Assembly (NCBI RefSeq): GCF_007828035.1
Contig: NZ_VITV01000005.1
Span: forward strand, 372,001 to 436,000
Source: Nitrospirillum amazonense
Lineage (GTDB): Bacteria > Pseudomonadota > Alphaproteobacteria > Azospirillales > Azospirillaceae
DNA: 64,000 nucleotides
Direction of reading: 5' to 3'
Shown piece after piece: positions 1 through 11,973 of this stretch. Every line of letters starts with the position of its first letter. Positions within the stretch are counted from its first letter, which is position 1. A model generated the notes under the pieces. That model made no database searches. It was not told the origin of the DNA and saw only the letters and a list, made by a program, of their open reading frames with translations. Both the position numbers and the translations under genes were made by a program.

Positions 1-2028
1 GGCGAAGGGCCGGGTCAGTCCCACCAGGATGGCCTCGGCGATGCGGGCGGCCACCTGCGGCTCCGGCAGATCCTCGGCGATCACCATGAACTCGTCGGCG
101 CCCATGCGGCCCACGGTGTCGGCGGCGCGCACGCAGGACACCAGGCGCTGCCCCAGGGCGCGCAGCAGCTTGTCGCCCACCTGGCTGCCCAGGCTGTCGT
201 TCACCAGCTTGAACCGGTCCAGATCCATGACCAGCACGGCGACGGAGGTGCCCTTGCGGGCGCCATGGGCGATGGCGTGCTGCAGACGGTCCTGCAGCAG
301 GGTGCGGTTGGCCAGGCCGGTCAGCGGATCGTGGGTGCTGACGTACAGCAGCTGCTCCTCGAAGCGCTTGCGGTCGGTCACGTCGGTCATGGTGCCGGTG
401 AAGCGCAGGGGACGGCCCCGTTCATCCCGGATGGCCAAGCCGCGCGCTTCGATCCACAGCCAGCTGCCGTCGTTCTTGCGCAGGCGGAAGACGCTGAGGT
501 AGTCGCCGCTCTCGCCCGACAGGTAACGCTCGATGGTGCCCATGGTGGCGGGCGCATCGTCTGGGTGCAGCAGGGCCTCCAGCGGCTTGTCATGCCAGGG
601 GCTAGCGCCGCCGGGATAGCCCAGCATCTCCAGGAACTCGGGGCTCCACCACGTCAGGCCGGTGGCGAAGTCGGCGTCGAACACGCCGGACCGGGTGGCG
701 CTGACGGCCTGTTTCAGCCGCTCCTCGCTTTCGCGCACGGCGCGTTCCGACCGCTTGCGCTGGGTGATGTCCTGGATGACGCAGATGGCGGTGCGGCGGG
801 TGCCCAGGCGCATCTGGCTGACGCCGAAGGCCATGGCGAAGACGGTGCCGTCGCGCCGGCGGCCCTGCACCTCCGACCGCTGCTCCCCGCCATGGCTGCC
901 GCCCTGGCGCCGCAGGCTGGTCATCAGCTCCATCGACACCCGCGGCCAGTCCTCGTCGGCGATGAAGCTGACGAAGGGCTGCCCCGCCGCCTGGCCTGGC
1001 TCATACCCGAACAGCTGGTGGGCGGCGCGGTTCATGGTGGCGACGCGCAGGTCCTCGTCCAGGGTGATGATGCCATCGGCCACGTTGTCCATGATGCCGG
1101 ACAGGTGGGTCTCGCGCTCGCGCAGCCGGGCCTCCACCCGCTCGCGCTCCACCAGGGCGCGGTCGAATTCCAGCAGCAATTCGTTGGTGGTGCTGGCCAG
1201 CAGGCCCAGTTCGTCATCCGCGTGCTGCGGCGGCACGGTCAGCAGCAGGTCGGCCGGCCGGCGGGCGTCCACGGCGGCGATGCCGCGCGTGAGGCGCAGG
1301 AAGGGCTTGGACAGCGAGATGTAGAAGACCACGACCAGGATCAGGGCCAGCGCCACCGTCCACACCAAGCCCACGCCCAGGACGATGGCCGACCGGCGGA
1401 AGAAATCCAGCGCGATCAGGTAGCGGTCGACGCTGACCTTCAGCACGCCCACGTTCTGGTGGTGGCGTTCGATGACCAGCTGGATGGAGAAGGTTTTTTC
1501 CTGGGGCAGCAGGATTTCCGCCAGCCACTTCAGGCCCCCCTCTGCTTCCGGCCGGTCCTTGGCGGCCAGCTGGTTGCCGAAATCCTCATAGATGACGGCA
1601 TGGTACAGGGGGCGGTACTCGAACAGGCCGGTCAGCACCCGTTCCGCCAGCGCCTGGTCGAAGGCGTAGGCCGCCTCCGCCGCCGGCTGGCGCGCCGTGC
1701 TCAGCACCTGCTGCACCAGCTGGTCGGTCTGCTGCTCGACGTTGAACAGGTCGTAGGTGATCTGGGCGGTGTTCAGGATGATGCCCAGCGCCAGGGTCAG
1801 CAGGGCGGTGTTGCGCGCCTGCTTGTAGGACAAGCGCTTGCGCAGCGGCAGCCGCACCTTCTTGCGCGCGGCCGCCTTGCCATCCTCCGGCCCCATGCCC
1901 GGCGCCTGGGCGCCGCCTCCTTGGCCGTTCCCATCGCGGGGCGTTCCGCCGGTGACGGACGATGCGTTCCCGAACTGTGCCAGGGTACGGGACGACGACG
2001 ATGCCTCGGAGGACGGTGGGGGCGTCAT
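1..2028 (-). CDS. Membrane sensor with PAS domains and degenerate GGDEF domain (partial, 3' end beyond window)
   Basis: The frame is open from the ATG at 2028 to the left edge (676 codons, no stop), so the C-terminus is missing. Residues about 73-92 and 212-236 are hydrophobic and flank a putative periplasmic sensor region. A HAMP-like stretch, two PAS/PAC segments and a GGDEF domain follow. The signature reads R-M-G-A-D-E-F (residues 641-647), so the second glycine of GGDEF is alanine. Family knowledge: GGDEF domains make cyclic di-GMP from GTP, and degenerate ones often sit before an EAL phosphodiesterase domain. The truncated end lies where an EAL domain would follow; that part is inference. 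The first 60 residues are low-complexity Ser/Gly/Pro, then a basic stretch just before the first membrane segment. Confidence 0.85.
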   Translation of the reverse strand, partial: MTPPPSSEASSSSRTLAQFGNASSVTGGTPRDGNGQGGGAQAPGMGPEDGKAAARKKVRLPLRKRLSYKQARNTALLTLALGIILNTAQITYDLFNVEQQTDQLVQQVLSTARQPAAEAAYAFDQALAERVLTGLFEYRPLYHAVIYEDFGNQLAAKDRPEAEGGLKWLAEILLPQEKTFSIQLVIERHHQNVGVLKVSVDRYLIALDFFRRSAIVLGVGLVWTVALALILVVVFYISLSKPFLRLTRGIAAVDARRPADLLLTVPPQHADDELGLLASTTNELLLEFDRALVERERVEARLRERETHLSGIMDNVADGIITLDEDLRVATMNRAAHQLFGYEPGQAAGQPFVSFIADEDWPRVSMELMTSLRRQGGSHGGEQRSEVQGRRRDGTVFAMAFGVSQMRLGTRRTAICVIQDITQRKRSERAVRESEERLKQAVSATRSGVFDADFATGLTWWSPEFLEMLGYPGGASPWHDKPLEALLHPDDAPATMGTIERYLSGESGDYLSVFRLRKNDGSWLWIEARGLAIRDERGRPLRFTGTMTDVTDRKRFEEQLLYVSTHDPLTGLANRTLLQDRLQHAIAHGARKGTSVAVLVMDLDRFKLVNDSLGSQVGDKLLRALGQRLVSCVRAADTVGRMGADEFMVIAEDLPEPQVAARIAEAILVGLTRPFA

Positions 2029-2148
2029 GCCAACCTTTAGGTCGCGGGGCGTTCAAAACAGCGGGCGGTACAACCACCTCATCATGACCTTAAGACGTAT
2101 GGGGTCCCAGAGTCTCGCACTTCCGTACGGGCCGCGCTGTGGGATAGG

Positions 2149-2550
2149 TCAACGCTCCTCGACGATGTTGCGGAAAATCTTCAGCCATTCGTCGGCGGTG
2201 GCGCGCTTGCGGAAACTGACGACCAGGGGCTGCGGGAAGCGGCGCGTCTTCAGCGTCATTTCGAAATGCTGGTCCTTGGCCTGGTAGCGCCAGGCCGTCA
2301 GGTCCTTGGCGGCCAGCAGCACGGGCGGGCGCTTGTCCAGGCCCTTGCCGATCACGGCCACGCGGCCGCGCGCCTCGTCGGCGGCGATGCCGGTGCCCTC
2401 ATGGGCGTGGCGTTCGGTGATGGTGAACCCTTCCAGCGCGTCGAAGCGGCGGAAGATTTCGGCTTCGGACGGGCCACGCGTAGCCAGCCAGGCGACCAGC
2501 GCCAGGGCCAGGCCCACCCCCATCACAGCCAGGACGATCAGCAGCAGCAT
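2149..2550 (-). CDS. Small membrane-anchored protein of unknown function
   Basis: A 133-residue protein. Residues 1-24 form one strongly hydrophobic segment that could be a signal anchor. The rest (about 110 residues) is soluble and mixed alpha/beta in character, with a Trp-Arg-Tyr motif in the middle and a basic C-terminal part ending in I-V-E-E-R. I do not recognise a domain. It lies 120 bp upstream (in chromosome coordinates) of the start of the PAS/GGDEF gene and 70 bp from glyoxalase I, all on the same strand, so co-transcription is possible but not shown. Third-position GC is as high as in the neighbours, which supports a real gene. Confidence 0.7.
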   Translation of the reverse strand: MLLLIVLAVMGVGLALALVAWLATRGPSEAEIFRRFDALEGFTITERHAHEGTGIAADEARGRVAVIGKGLDKRPPVLLAAKDLTAWRYQAKDQHFEMTLKTRRFPQPLVVSFRKRATADEWLKIFRNIVEER

Positions 2551-2619
2551 GGGGTAGGGATAGAATGAACGGGCCGGCCCCGCAACCGTGCGCTGCGGGG
2601 CGGGCCGCGGTGACGTGAT

Positions 2620-3039
2620 TTACCAGGTGCCGGTGTTGGACATGGAGACCCAGGGCTCCTGCGGGGGCAGGGCGTCGCCGGCCTGCAGCAGCTCGATGGA
2701 GATCTGGTCGGGGGAGCGGACGAAGGCCATGTGACCGTCACGCGGTGGGCGGTTGATGGTGACGCCCGCGTCCATCAGCCGCTGGCAGGTGGCATAGATG
2801 TCGTCCACGGCGAAGGCCAGGTGGCCGAAGTTGCGGCCGCCGGTGTAGACCTCAGGATCCCAGTTCCAGGTCAGCTCCACCTCCGACTCCGGCGAGCCCG
2901 GGGCCGCCAGGTAGACCAGGGTGAAGCGGCCCTTCTCGTAGTCGCGGCGGCGCACCAGTTCCAGCCCCAGCTTGTTGACGTAGAAGTCCAGCGAGGCGTC
3001 CAGGTCGGTGACGCGGACCATGGTGTGCAGGTATTTCAT
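2620..3039 (-). CDS. gloA: Lactoylglutathione lyase (glyoxalase I)
   Basis: A 139-residue protein of the vicinal oxygen chelate fold. It converts the methylglyoxal-glutathione hemithioacetal to S-lactoylglutathione in the cytoplasm. Visible features are the N-terminal K-Y-L-H-T-M-V-R-V metal-binding strand (His5), the S-E-V-E-L-T-W segment with its Glu ligand, the N-F-G-H-L-A-F segment with the second His, and the C-terminal Q-I-S-I-E-L-L segment with the last Glu. These are the four metal ligands expected for the Ni-dependent bacterial type. Length matches the family (about 135 residues). A minus-strand terminator at 3104-3129 separates it from the DUF2807 gene upstream. Confidence 0.93.
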   Translation of the reverse strand: MKYLHTMVRVTDLDASLDFYVNKLGLELVRRRDYEKGRFTLVYLAAPGSPESEVELTWNWDPEVYTGGRNFGHLAFAVDDIYATCQRLMDAGVTINRPPRDGHMAFVRSPDQISIELLQAGDALPPQEPWVSMSNTGTW

Positions 3040-3103
3040 CGGCGGGGTTCCCGGGTGGCCATGTATGCGGAAGCCGACCTTAGGCCCTTGGCGCCAAAGA
3101 CGA

Positions 3104-3129
3104 AAGCCCGCCGGTTTCCCGGCGGGCTT
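3104..3129 (-). terminator. Rho-independent terminator after DUF2807 gene
   Basis: Stem GCCCGCCGG/CCGGCGGGC (3106-3114 with 3119-3127), extended by two A-T pairs, with a 4-nt loop. On the minus strand it is followed by a T-rich tail (TTTCGTCTTT). It lies about 55 bp after the stop of the gene at 3184 and upstream of gloA. Confidence 0.75.
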
Positions 3130-3183
3130 CCTGATGGGGTGGGGGCTGCCCCGCGCAGCGCAACCCCGGGGATGGGACGAGGC

Positions 3184-3996
3184 TCAGTGCCCGGCGTTGC
3201 GGATGCGCACCTGGCCGGAGCCGTGCTGGCTGATGGACTGGTTGGTGGCGACGCCGTCCATGGTGAAGTCGCCCGAGCCGGCGATATCCACCGACAGCGG
3301 GTCGGCCTTGCCGGCATGGATGGTGACGTTGCCGCTGCCGTGGATTTCGGCCGACACCGCGCCGTTGACCGAGGCCATGTCGACATTGCCGGAGCCGCTG
3401 ATCTCCAGCGACACCTCGCCATTGGTCTTGCCGGTGCGCACCTTGCCGGAGCCCTTGATCTCCACCGAGACGGCCTTGGCGATGTCGCCCACGGTGATGT
3501 TGCCGCTGCCGGTCACGTCCAGGGCGGCGGACTGCACCCGCCCGACCGTCACGGAACCGGAATGAAGGTCTTCGATTGCCAGGTCGGCGTTCAGGTCGCC
3601 CGCGGTCAGGTCACCGACGAAATCGTCGATCGCCAGGCTGGTGCCGGCGGGCATGGTGACGCTGACCTTCATGAAGTCGCGGTCGCTGTAATGCTCGTGG
3701 TGGCGGTGCTCCTGCTCCACCTTGGCCTTGTCGCCCTCGCTGTGGAAGGACAGGCGGTTGACCTGGTCGTCGTCGCCGGTGGCGGTGACGGTGATCTCCT
3801 TCGCGGAGGACGACACCGTGATCTCGACATTGGCCACCAGGCCTTCCAGCTCCAGCGTGCGGCCGTGCAGGGTCTGCGGGCCGATGGTGCCGGCGTAGGC
3901 CGGGGCCGAGGTGAAGGCGATGAGTGCCGCGGCCAAGGGGGCGGCAGCCAGCGGCGCAAGGGACAGGGTGGCCAAGCGGTGGGGGGTGCGGAACAT
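3184..3996 (-). CDS. Secreted DUF2807 (GIN-like) beta-helix protein
   Basis: The ATG at 3996 was chosen because it gives a clean signal peptide (basic start, hydrophobic Ala/Leu core, A-Y-A cleavage site near residue 34) and has a GGGAG sequence about 11 nt upstream; an in-frame ATG at 4080 would add 28 unlikely residues. The protein is 270 residues. After the signal peptide the body repeats the pattern V-x-G-S-G-N/D-V/I-T-V/x about every 18-20 residues (for example G-S-G-N-I-T-V, G-S-G-K-V-R-T, G-S-G-N-V-D-M, G-S-G-D-F-T-M). That is the hallmark of DUF2807, a right-handed beta-solenoid found in envelope proteins of unknown function. It stands alone with its own terminator. Confidence 0.85.
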   Translation of the reverse strand: MFRTPHRLATLSLAPLAAAPLAAALIAFTSAPAYAGTIGPQTLHGRTLELEGLVANVEITVSSSAKEITVTATGDDDQVNRLSFHSEGDKAKVEQEHRHHEHYSDRDFMKVSVTMPAGTSLAIDDFVGDLTAGDLNADLAIEDLHSGSVTVGRVQSAALDVTGSGNITVGDIAKAVSVEIKGSGKVRTGKTNGEVSLEISGSGNVDMASVNGAVSAEIHGSGNVTIHAGKADPLSVDIAGSGDFTMDGVATNQSISQHGSGQVRIRNAGH

Positions 3997-4221
3997 GAGG
4001 CGGGGTCTCCCTGACGATAAGGCGGGAAGCGTCAGCCCCGGTGGTGTCAGGGGCGGAGCTTCCGGATCGGTCCGGCCCATCGTGCCGAGCCGGTTACGGC
4101 CTTCATCGCAAGGGATGTGCCAATTGCAAAATCCGCAGGAATCCTGAGGCGTCCCCGGGAGTATCCAACGTGAACGGCGATTTAATCGTCCTTCACGCCA
4201 GGTGGGTGGTGGATTCCGCCA

Positions 4222-8221
<4,000 letters not shown>

Positions 8222-8349
8222 GGCAACTCACCCGGTTTTGCGAGCCTTGGGGACGATACTTCCAGACGGCACTCTTTAGACGACAAGGGCCCCGGACTGG
8301 TCTGTCGCCGATCCGGAGCCCCGCTGTCGGGATATGATTTTTCTAGGAC

Positions 8350-9405
8350 TTAATCGCCGAAAAGCCAACCCAAGAAGCCACGGTCCTTGCTTTCCTGGCG
8401 GGGCTTCTCGCCCTTGTCGTCGGCCTTCTGGTCGGTCGTCTTCTGGTCTGGCGCCTTCAGATCGGCCGGCTTGGCATCCGGCTTGTCCACAGCCGGTGCC
8501 GTCTGGCCCTCGGGGGCCGCGACCGGTGCGCCGGCGCGGGGGCCGGCCGCTGGGGTGGCCGCCGGCATGTCGGCGGGCTGGGCCGTCAGGTTGACCGGGA
8601 TGACGCGCGGCTTGGGCAGGTCCTTCACCAGGTCGTAGGTGTTCTGGTACCAGTCGCTGCCCGGGTAGTTGTAGCCCAGCACGGCGGCGGCCTTGCGCGC
8701 CTCATCCAGCATGCCCAGCGACAGGTAGACCTCCACCAGGCGGTGCAGGGCCTCCGGCACATGGCTGGTGCTCTGGTACTGATCCACCACCTGGCGGAAG
8801 CGCTTCATGGCGGCCAGGTTCAGGCCCACGCTCTGGTAATAGCGGCCGATGTCCATCTCCTTACCCGCCAGATGGTCACGGGTCAGGTCAATCTTCAGCT
8901 TGGCGTCGCGGGCATAGGGGCTGGTGGGGAAGCGGCGGATGACCTCTTCCAGGGCCTTCAGCGACTGCACGGTCGGCGTCTGGTCGCGCCGCACGTCGGA
9001 GATCTGCTCATAATAGCAGAGGCCCTTCAGGTAATAGGCGTAGGCGACGTTGGGGTTGCCGGGGTGCAGGCTGATGAAGCGGTCCAGCGAGCCGATGGCC
9101 TCTTCATACTTGTTGGCCTGGTAATAGGCGTAGGCGGCCATCAGCTCGGCGCGCATGGCCCAGGTGGAATAGGGGTGCTGCTGTTCCACGGCGCCGAACA
9201 GCAGGGCCGCCTTCTGGTATTCGCCGCGATCGATGGCGTTGCCCGCCTCGGAGTAGATCTGCTCCACCGGGCGTTCGATGTAGGGGGCCTCCTTCTCATC
9301 GCTGGAGCAAGCCGCAACCGCGAGCAGCGCCAGGGGGGCGGCGAGCGGGACCAGGCGGCGGAGGCGACGGGGCGACAAGGCAATGCGAGGGAAGGACAAG
9401 GGCAT
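8350..9405 (-). CDS. bamD: Outer-membrane assembly lipoprotein BamD
   Basis: The start at 9405 gives a 351-residue lipoprotein precursor with a basic N-terminus, an Ala/Leu-rich signal sequence and the lipobox L-A-V-A-A-C with Cys near residue 33; an upstream in-frame start at 9483 lacks such logic. The mature part contains TPR repeats characteristic of BamD/ComL (for example E-A-G-N-A-I-D-R-G-E-Y-Q-K-A-A and A-Y-Y-L-K-G-L-C-Y-Y-E-Q). BamD works with BamA to insert beta-barrel proteins. The C-terminal 80 or so residues are a low-complexity extension of Pro, Ala, Lys and Asp (repeated D-Q-K), making it about 100 residues longer than E. coli BamD. It precedes recN-ligA, a common alphaproteobacterial arrangement. 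Confidence 0.95.
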   Translation of the reverse strand: MPLSFPRIALSPRRLRRLVPLAAPLALLAVAACSSDEKEAPYIERPVEQIYSEAGNAIDRGEYQKAALLFGAVEQQHPYSTWAMRAELMAAYAYYQANKYEEAIGSLDRFISLHPGNPNVAYAYYLKGLCYYEQISDVRRDQTPTVQSLKALEEVIRRFPTSPYARDAKLKIDLTRDHLAGKEMDIGRYYQSVGLNLAAMKRFRQVVDQYQSTSHVPEALHRLVEVYLSLGMLDEARKAAAVLGYNYPGSDWYQNTYDLVKDLPKPRVIPVNLTAQPADMPAATPAAGPRAGAPVAAPEGQTAPAVDKPDAKPADLKAPDQKTTDQKADDKGEKPRQESKDRGFLGWLFGD

Positions 9406-9689
9406 CTTCTCGGAGCGGAATAGGCGGCGGGATGCGCGACGGCGTGTTATAGCACGGGTCAACCGCCCGTCGCCAAGCGGCACATTGTCGGCCTGACAGC
9501 GAAATTTCTCAAAAACCGGGCCCGCCGGGAACCTCGGCCACCAGCGCGCTCATCCTACGCGGGTGTATAGGATGGAGGCCGGCAGGGCATTTTTGCATCG
9601 ACACGCGACCGCGTTCGGGGGTGGATGTACGGCAGGGCAACCGCTAGATACTTTATTAAGTCGCCTTTCCAGGACACTCTTCCACCGCC

Positions 9690-10613
9690 ATGCCCGACAA
9701 GACGGCCAAGCCCAGCATCACGGAATTCAACTTCGCGCATCCGGCGTTGTGCCTGCCCAATTCCTTTTTCACGCTCAGCCATGGCGAGCCGGTGCTGCAG
9801 ATCGACCTGGGCGACGCCCGGGGCGCCATTCCCCTGCGGCAGGTGGCGCAGATGTTCTCCATCTCTCCGGAAAGCGGCGACGGCCAGCTCCTAGGCATGG
9901 TCGCGCAGAGCCTGCGTTTCGTGCGCATCATCCATAACGGGGACCGCATCCCATCGGAAATCGTGGACGGAACGGCCTCCTGGACCATCGAGTCCCGCCA
10001 CCGCGACCTGGCTTTCATCAAGATCGGCGGGTCGCTGCTGAAGGCCATCGCCGGCGCCCGCGCCGATGCCACGGCCGCCCTGGATGAGAGCGAGGAGGCC
10101 AAGCGCCGCATGCGCGAGCAGGCGGCCGAGATCGCCGCTCTGGTCGGCGTGGCCGTCGAACGCAAGCAGGAGGTGGTGGACAGGGTGGAGGTGCTGGCCA
10201 ACGAGTTGGCCTTCCTGGAGGCGCTGCGGGAGTATTTCAAACCGGTGTTCGACATCGGCCGCAAGCTGCGCGAGATGCAGAAGCTGGCGCGCGGCGATCG
10301 CGAGCTGGACCACCAGCTGCGCCGCATCCAGTCGTTGTTGAAGGTGCCGGTGGAAAAGTATCGCGCCTGGTTCGATGAGGTGGAGGCCGGCACGGGCGAG
10401 GCCGTGGCGGCGCTGAAGCAGTTCGAGGGCACGGTCGCCATGCTGCGCCGGCATAGGGACAACCTGCACTTCGAAACCCTGGCCTGGGAAGACCTTCCCC
10501 AGCGCTGGAAGGCCCTGGACCCAGCGAAGGACGAGGCGATGCTTGAGATCGGCCGCCTCTACCGCTTCCTAGCGTCCCGCTACCTCGACACCAAGGTGTG
10601 GTTCGGCGGCTGA
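9690..10613 (+). CDS. Uncharacterised coiled-coil protein
   Basis: A 307-residue protein of unknown function. Residues 1-115 look globular. Residues about 125-290 are rich in Ala, Glu, Arg and Leu heptads (E-E-A-K-R-R-M-R-E-Q-A-A-E and the following helices), so a long helical or coiled-coil region is likely. No signal peptide, membrane segment or nucleotide-binding motif is visible. The protein ends in T-K-V-W-F-G-G. It is divergent from bamD and sits just upstream of the first sigma-54 peptide unit, on the same strand, with about 50 bp to the first activator-type site. I recognise no family; codon use resembles the neighbouring core genes. Confidence 0.75.
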   Translation: MPDKTAKPSITEFNFAHPALCLPNSFFTLSHGEPVLQIDLGDARGAIPLRQVAQMFSISPESGDGQLLGMVAQSLRFVRIIHNGDRIPSEIVDGTASWTIESRHRDLAFIKIGGSLLKAIAGARADATAALDESEEAKRRMREQAAEIAALVGVAVERKQEVVDRVEVLANELAFLEALREYFKPVFDIGRKLREMQKLARGDRELDHQLRRIQSLLKVPVEKYRAWFDEVEAGTGEAVAALKQFEGTVAMLRRHRDNLHFETLAWEDLPQRWKALDPAKDEAMLEIGRLYRFLASRYLDTKVWFGG

Positions 10614-10636
10614 CGGGGCTGTCGATAGTGGTCCGC

Positions 10637-10693
10637 TGTCCGGCGATGGACGGTTCCATCTGTCCGCAAACGGACAGTGGGCGATTTCGGACG
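10637..10693 (+). promoter_or_regulatory. Activator-type site of unit 1 (TGT-N10-ACA and flanking copies)
   Basis: The core at 10661-10676 is the perfect palindrome TGTCCG-CAAA-CGGACA, which also fits TGT-N10-ACA. A weaker copy lies upstream at 10637-10652 (TGT-N10-ACG), and a degenerate one at 10678-10693 (TGG-N10-ACG), 17 bp after the core. Its start is 151 bp from the GG of the -24 element. TGT-N10-ACA is the published NifA recognition consensus; whether NifA or another sigma-54 activator binds here is unknown. Confidence 0.6.
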
Positions 10694-10726
10694 CTGAAAT
10701 GGTAGTCATATTCGCCAAATGTGGCG

Positions 10727-10746
10727 AATGCGGCCAATTAGTGGCG
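10727..10746 (+). promoter_or_regulatory. Conserved 20-bp element of unit 1
   Basis: A 20-bp segment beginning AATGCGGCC and ending TGGCG recurs in all three units, starting exactly 66 bp after the start of the TGT-N10-ACA core. In this unit it directly follows the perfect inverted repeat TTCGCCA-AATG-TGGCGAA (10711-10728). It does not fit the IHF consensus well. Function unknown. Confidence 0.45.
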
Positions 10747-10810
10747 CCGTCTGGTCAACGACCCATAAACCCTTAACCAAGAACGACGGAATCCCGCGGC
10801 TTTCGGCGGT

Positions 10811-10825
10811 TGGCACACCCCTTGC
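10811..10825 (+). promoter_or_regulatory. Sigma-54 promoter of unit 1
   Basis: TGGCAC-N5-TTGC matches the -24/-12 consensus exactly, with the correct spacing and a following T. The predicted transcript starts near 10836, about 34 nt before the first peptide start at 10870. Confidence 0.8.
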
Positions 10826-10869
10826 TGATAAGGCAGGCATTAACCCACCACGCTCCGATGGAGATCAAG

Positions 10870-11007
10870 ATGTCGTCCTTCAATGCCGCGCCCCGCACCG
10901 CTTCCTTCCGTTTCTTCAAGTATCTGCCCAGCACCGAGATGGTCGAGACCGTCGCCATGCTGGCCGTGGCGCTGGTGATCAGCGTCAGCGTGAACACGAT
11001 GCTTTGA
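10870..11007 (+). CDS. Small membrane peptide, type A, unit 1
   Basis: Encodes 45 residues. The start at 10870 was chosen because GGAG lies 6 nt upstream; the in-frame ATG at 10858 forms part of that ribosome-binding site (ATGGAG), as in the two sister genes. The N-terminus carries R-T-A-S-F-R-F-F-K, followed by L-P, then V-E-T-V-A-M and an uninterrupted hydrophobic segment to the C-terminus, which ends V-N-T-M-L. The likely topology is a single helix with a basic cytoplasmic N-terminus and the C-terminus at the far side of the membrane; that is inference. It is 36 bp upstream of the type B gene. No known family is recognised. Confidence 0.7.
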   Translation: MSSFNAAPRTASFRFFKYLPSTEMVETVAMLAVALVISVSVNTML

Positions 11008-11043
11008 TCCAGACACATTGAACGAAGATAGGGATACGCAATC

Positions 11044-11199
11044 ATGAGCACCCGGACCGTCAGCGCCCCGAACAGCAACGTCACCAGCTTCGCCGACCGC
11101 CTGAGCGCCGTCTTGCCGCGCGCTGCCGCCGTGGTCGAAACCGCTGGCATGCTGGCCGTCGCCGCCGTCATCGCGCTGTGCATCAACGCCATGCTGTAA
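11044..11199 (+). CDS. Small membrane peptide, type B, unit 1
   Basis: Encodes 51 residues. The polar N-terminal half (S-F-A-D-R-L-S-A) leads into V-V-E-T-A-G-M-L-A-V-A-A-V-I-A-L-C-I-N-A-M-L at the C-terminus. The pattern V-E-x-x-G/A-M-x-A/S-V-A-x5-S/C-I/V-N-A/T-M-L is shared with the type A peptides, so A and B appear to be paralogues. All three type B copies, and none of the type A copies, have Cys before I-N-A-M-L. The ribosome-binding site is weak (GGGA 9 nt upstream). It is followed by a strong terminator. Function unknown. Confidence 0.7.
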   Translation: MSTRTVSAPNSNVTSFADRLSAVLPRAAAVVETAGMLAVAAVIALCINAML

Positions 11200-11274
11200 A
11201 CGTCCCCAGGGATATCCGCGCCGCTCCTGTGCGTCATAAAGGGAGCGGCGCTGGCCGGATCGCCGGCACAACCG

Positions 11275-11318
11275 AAAAGGCCTTCTTCCCGGATGGGGAA
11301 GAGGGCCTTTCGCTTTTG
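11275..11318 (+). terminator. Terminator of unit 1
   Basis: Stem AAAGGCCTTCTTCCC paired with GGGAAGAGGGCCTTT (one G-T pair), GGAT-type loop, then CGCTTTT. A second hairpin (CCGCTCC/GGAGCGG, about 11219-11249) precedes it. The same terminator, almost letter for letter, closes units 2 and 3. Confidence 0.85.
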
Positions 11319-11347
11319 GGGTCGCGGGTGGGGAGGGTCGGAATGAG

Positions 11348-11380
11348 TGTCCGGAAATGGACAGTGTTCGGAGGCGCACA
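11348..11380 (+). promoter_or_regulatory. Activator-type tandem site of unit 2
   Basis: Two TGT-N10-ACA sites: 11348-11363 (TGTCCGGAAATGGACA) and 11365-11380 (TGT, ten bases, ACA), offset by 17 bp. The first starts 151 bp before the GG of the -24 element, as in units 1 and 3. Confidence 0.6.
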
Positions 11381-11413
11381 GGGTGGCGTCGCGTATTTTG
11401 GCAATAAATTGCA

Positions 11414-11433
11414 AATGCGGCTACTTAATGGCG
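11414..11433 (+). promoter_or_regulatory. Conserved 20-bp element of unit 2
   Basis: AATGCGGCT...TTAATGGCG, 66 bp after the start of the first TGT-N10-ACA site, at the same relative position as in units 1 and 3. Function unknown. Confidence 0.45.
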
Positions 11434-11497
11434 GCGCCACTGTTAATGGTGGATGAGTTTCAGTTTAAATTATTGAAATATATGGATTCATATGTGT

Positions 11498-11512
11498 TGG
11501 CACGCCCTTTGC
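11498..11512 (+). promoter_or_regulatory. Sigma-54 promoter of unit 2
   Basis: TGGCACG-N4-TTGCT, a full match to the -24/-12 consensus. The 40 bp upstream are unusually AT-rich for this genome, which would favour bending or melting. Confidence 0.85.
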
Positions 11513-11556
11513 TCTTATGGGGACATCGCCAAACGCCGATCCTGATGGAGATGACA

Positions 11557-11694
11557 ATGACCGCCTACGCCACCGCCAGCCGCACCGCTTCTTTCCGCTT
11601 TTTCAAGGGCTTGCCCAGCATTGATGCTATCGAGACCGTCGCCATGACGGCTGTGGCCCTGCTGATCGCCGCCAGCATCAACGCCATGCTCTAA
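11557..11694 (+). CDS. Small membrane peptide, type A, unit 2
   Basis: Encodes 45 residues. GGAG lies 6 nt before the ATG at 11557. The N-terminus has S-R-T-A-S-F-R-F-F-K-G-L-P and the C-terminus V-A-L-L-I-A-A-S-I-N-A-M-L. The start codon is exactly 58 bp from the -24 element, as in the other units. Compared with the unit 1 copy, the core R-T-A-S-F-R-F-F-K-x-L-P is invariant while the first residues and the D/E-rich hinge (S-I-D-A-I-E) vary. Predicted single membrane helix ending at the C-terminus. Function unknown. Confidence 0.72.
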   Translation: MTAYATASRTASFRFFKGLPSIDAIETVAMTAVALLIAASINAML

Positions 11695-11758
11695 GCTGGC
11701 ACCATCCAAACGCCGCCGCCTGACCAGCGGCCGTCCATAAGAGAAGGGGATAGCAATC

Positions 11759-11902
11759 ATGACCACCGTTACCGCCAGCCGGCCCGCCACTCGCCGCACC
11801 GCCACCGCCGGCCTGATGACCCGCCTGACCAGCCTGGTCGAGGCCGCCGGCATGCTGGCCGTCGCCGGTGCCATGGCCCTGTGCATCAACGCCATGCTAT
11901 GA
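11759..11902 (+). CDS. Small membrane peptide, type B, unit 2
   Basis: Encodes 47 residues with the ribosome-binding site AAGGGGA 8 nt before the ATG. The N-terminus is Thr/Arg-rich (several R residues, positive), followed by L-V-E-A-A-G-M-L-A-V-A-G-A-M-A-L-C-I-N-A-M-L. It follows the type A gene by 64 bp and is closed by the terminator at 11974. Part of the same unknown family as the other five peptides. Confidence 0.72.
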   Translation: MTTVTASRPATRRTATAGLMTRLTSLVEAAGMLAVAGAMALCINAML

Positions 11903-11973
11903 CATCGCTGATCGGAGCGCGCCCCGTCGTGGTGGGCGCGCCGGCCGGGGGTCCGGCGCAATCGAAAAGGCCT

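Noticed and set aside
265..2040. Long plus-strand open frame over the GGDEF gene
   Set aside because: Antisense frame created by high third-position GC; its translation has no domain, while the minus strand gives clear PAS and GGDEF sequence.
10810..11007. Longer start for the unit 1 type A peptide (65 residues)
   Set aside because: It would begin inside the sigma-54 promoter, upstream of the predicted transcription start, and is not conserved in units 2 and 3.
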